Origin: Candidatus Roseilinea mizusawaensis
GTDB lineage: Bacteria > Chloroflexota > Anaerolineae > J036 > Brachytrichaceae
Assembly: GCA_016841965.1 (NCBI GenBank)
Contig: JAEANN010000054.1
Coordinates: 124,001 to 188,000 of the forward strand
Length of the DNA stretch: 64,000 bases
Direction: 5' to 3'
The notes under the pieces are model-generated. The model searched no databases. It saw nothing but the letters and a program-made list of their open reading frames with translations, and was not told the origin of the DNA. Position numbers and translations under genes: made by a program. Numbering within the stretch: the stretch's first letter is position 1; each line of letters opens with the position of its first letter. Positions 62,392 to 64,000 of this stretch are shown here, in pieces.

Positions 62392-62784
62392 TCAGGCTAT
62401 CGTGACGCGCTCGATGGAAATCACGCCGGGGGGCGTGTCGGCGCCCTCGGGGTTGCACTTGGGGCATGGGCAGGCAACAGCAGCATGCTGGCTTGTCCGA
62501 GCGGGCGGCCGCGCGCCAACGATCTGCCGCGCACGATCCACAATCTCGTACACCCCCGGTTCGGCGACGCGGTAGAAGACATTCCAGCCTTCGCGCCGGT
62601 CTTTAATCAGGCCGGCCGCACGCAGCACGGCCAACTGCTGCGACAGATAGGCCTGTCGATATCCCAGATAAGCTTCCAGGTGGCACACGCATTGCTCGCC
62701 ATCGCGCAGCAGATCCAGAATCTGCAAGCGCGCCGGGTGCATTAAGGCTTTAAACAGCCGGGAGAGCTGATCGTCTTCACGCAT
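62392..62784 (-). CDS. arsR: ArsR-family metalloregulator
   Basis: This 130-residue winged-helix repressor has HPARLQILDLLRDGEQCVCHLEAYLG with the metalloid-sensing cysteine pair C32 and C34 on the DNA-binding helix region, and QAYLSQQLAVLRAAGLIKDRREG as recognition helix and wing. A C-terminal tail holds three further cysteines in CPCPKC (C105, C107, C110), which may form a second binding site. It heads the arsenic module. The -10 box and an inverted repeat lie 10-35 bases upstream, consistent with autoregulation. Arsenite or antimonite derepression is expected from the family and the neighbours. Confidence 0.93.
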   Translation of the reverse strand: MREDDQLSRLFKALMHPARLQILDLLRDGEQCVCHLEAYLGYRQAYLSQQLAVLRAAGLIKDRREGWNVFYRVAEPGVYEIVDRARQIVGARPPARTSQHAAVACPCPKCNPEGADTPPGVISIERVTIA

Positions 62785-62793
62785 GGCAAATCA

Positions 62794-62819
62794 CATTCAA
62801 AACAACGAATGCGATTATA
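62794..62819 (-). promoter_or_regulatory. ars promoter -10 and putative ArsR operator
   Basis: On the minus strand TATAAT (62814-62819) is a perfect -10 box; TTGCGC 16 bases upstream could be a weak -35. Just downstream the inverted repeat CATTC-N8-GAATG (62794-62811) would cover the transcription start. A further TGACA-AA-TGTCA palindrome lies at 62843-62854. Confidence 0.5.
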
Positions 62820-62916
62820 AGCGCGAAACATAGGCGCGCAACTGACAAATGTCATGTGACACTGTGATCGAACGCCAGTCAATGCAGCGGGGGAAAAATG
62901 GGCTGGTCTGACCGGC

Positions 62917-63774
62917 TCAACCAAACCGGCCGCTCACATAGTCCTGTGTGCGCTTATCGCGCGGCCGGCTGAAGATGATGCCGGTCTCGTCCATCTCGAT
63001 CATCTCGCCGGCCCGATCAGGCCGCATCATCATCATGGCAGTGTAGTCGCTCACACGCGCCGCCTGCTGCATGTTGTGCGTGACGATGACGATGGTGTAA
63101 TCCTGTTTCAGCACCTGCATCAGGTCCTCGATCTTCAACGTGGCAATCGGATCCAGGGCCGAGCAGGGTTCGTCCATCAAAATGACTTCAGGTTGCACAG
63201 CGATGGCGCGCGCAATGCACAGACGCTGCTGCTGTCCGCCAGACAGCGCAGTGCCCGGCTGCTTCAGCTTGTCTTTGACCTCATCCCACAGCGCGGCGCG
63301 CCGCAGCGCGGCTTCGACCAGCTCATCCATCTGAGACTTGCTGCCGCGCCAGCCGTTGATGCGCGGGCCAAACGCGACATTCTCGTAGATGCTCTTAGGG
63401 AAAGGATTGGGCTTTTGAAAGACCATGCCGATGCGGCGGCGCACATCGACGACGTTGACGTTGGGCGCGTAGAGGTTCTGGCCGTGGAAGAGCACGCTGC
63501 CCTCCACGCGCGAGCCGGGCACACGATCGTTCATGCGATTGAATGAGCGCAGCAGGGTGCTCTTGCCGCACCCTGACGGACCAATCAGCGCAGTGATCTT
63601 GTTTCTACGCACCGGCAGCGTAACGCTACGCACAGCGCAAAAGCTGCCGTAGAAAACAGACAGATCACGCGCCTCGATCACGTTGGCTGCGTCGCCGGCC
63701 GGCGTGTGAACCGCTTGCGTCTCGGCAGAAGCGGCGACGGTGGCATAGCGTATTTGAGCGTCCAGACGTGTCAT
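62917..63774 (-). CDS. pstB: Phosphate ABC transporter ATPase PstB (copy 2)
   Basis: This second PstB has 285 residues from ATG 63774, preceded by GGGAGG; a TTG two codons upstream is less likely. Walker [40 protein letters not shown] and the PstB-type ending [13 protein letters not shown] are intact. It directly follows the end of pstA on the minus strand, so it belongs to a regular pst operon whose upstream genes lie beyond the window. It is close in sequence to copy 1, with the N-terminal 35 residues unrelated. Confidence 0.94.
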   Translation of the reverse strand: MTRLDAQIRYATVAASAETQAVHTPAGDAANVIEARDLSVFYGSFCAVRSVTLPVRRNKITALIGPSGCGKSTLLRSFNRMNDRVPGSRVEGSVLFHGQNLYAPNVNVVDVRRRIGMVFQKPNPFPKSIYENVAFGPRINGWRGSKSQMDELVEAALRRAALWDEVKDKLKQPGTALSGGQQQRLCIARAIAVQPEVILMDEPCSALDPIATLKIEDLMQVLKQDYTIVIVTHNMQQAARVSDYTAMMMMRPDRAGEMIEMDETGIIFSRPRDKRTQDYVSGRFG

Positions 63775-63789
63775 CAGCAAGCCTCCCGA

Positions 63790-64000
63790 TCAGTAACGTT
63801 TCTGCAGTTTGGCGCGCAACAGCACCGCAATGGCGTTCAACACAAGCAACGTCCCCAGCAAGACAATGATGCCGGCTGCCGCAATATCGTGAAATTCGCG
63901 CTGCGGCTTTGATGTCCAGTTGAAGATCAGAATCGGCAGCACGGTGAAGCGGTCGAGGATATCGCGCGGCAGGAAGGGCACAAAGGTCAGGGCGCCGATG
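63790..64000 (-). CDS. pstA: Phosphate ABC permease PstA, C-terminal end (5' end outside window)
   Basis: The last 70 or so residues of a phosphate permease are visible. They comprise [21 protein letters not shown], typical of PstA near its last periplasmic loop, and a final membrane helix [30 protein letters not shown]. The frame stays open to the window edge. It lies 15 bases before pstB, so both are in one operon reading leftwards. Confidence 0.88.
   Translation of the reverse strand, partial: IGALTFVPFLPRDILDRFTVLPILIFNWTSKPQREFHDIAAAGIIVLLGTLLVLNAIAVLLRAKLQKRY

Overview
The window looks like chromosomal DNA of a free-living heterotrophic Chloroflexota bacterium (Anaerolineae/Caldilineae type). 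This is inferred from style, not from a marker gene. The evidence is high GC with very frequent GCCGGC/GGCCGG hexamers in most of the window, lipoproteins with LTGC or AAC lipoboxes, a secreted beta-helix protein ending in a VFAPIVRKP tail, and many carbohydrate ABC transporters and secreted sugar-binding proteins. No rRNA, tRNA, CRISPR array or insertion sequence was seen.

Layout. (1) 1-4.1 kb: the C-terminal part of a CASTOR/POLLUX-type ion-channel protein, a MalK/UgpC-type sugar ABC ATPase, and a LarA-family nickel-pincer racemase homologue. (2) 4.1-5.1 kb: eroded DNA with a frameshifted LacI-family pseudogene. (3) 5.1-15.3 kb: secreted polysaccharide-interaction genes, namely a protein of eight carbohydrate-binding-like modules, a CSLREA beta-helix protein, an orphan family-5 solute-binding lipoprotein and a GH5 endoglucanase-like lipoprotein. 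(4) 15.8-36.8 kb: a compositionally distinct, all-minus-strand island with GH35, GH144, LacI, a lipoprotein GH144, two permease pairs, a DUF5696 protein, an NHL-propeller/YIP1 membrane protein, a 959-residue modular solute-binding protein, a conventional sugar-binding lipoprotein and a GH94 phosphorylase. Its promoter carries a perfect LacI-type operator. (5) 36.8-37.3 kb: spacer with a decayed 3' relic of a second larA. (6) 37.3-48.6 kb: DegT aminotransferase, 2Fe-2S ferredoxin, GT-C glycosyltransferase, a deleted GH2-like pseudogene, M24 peptidase, Rieske oxygenase, heparinase II/III lyase and an MFS transporter. (7) 48.8-55.8 kb: Gfo/Idh/MocA dehydrogenase, sulfotransferase-like protein, a sulfatase-superfamily enzyme lacking the formylglycine cysteine, a xylose-isomerase-like TIM barrel and a GH38 alpha-mannosidase. 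(8) 55.9-58.4 kb: pstB-phoU-response regulator behind an 11-bp-periodic PhoP-box-like repeat, followed by a TSUP permease. (9) 59.2-62.8 kb: an arsenic module on the minus strand (arsR, permease, small redox protein, acr3). (10) 62.9-64 kb: the 3' end of a second pst operon (pstA-pstB).

How the parts fit. The island reads as a beta-1,2-glucan (sophoro-oligosaccharide) utilisation locus. A surface GH144 would cut the polymer, solute-binding proteins and permeases would import the fragments, and cytoplasmic GH144, GH35 and GH94 enzymes would process and phosphorolyse them under LacI control. No ATPase lies in the island, so the MalK-type ATPase at 1.6-2.7 kb is the obvious local candidate to energise the permeases. 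The DUF5696/NHL-YIP1/large-SBP part is the least understood component and the best candidate for an undescribed system. Specificity calls here are inferred from family membership and neighbourhood.
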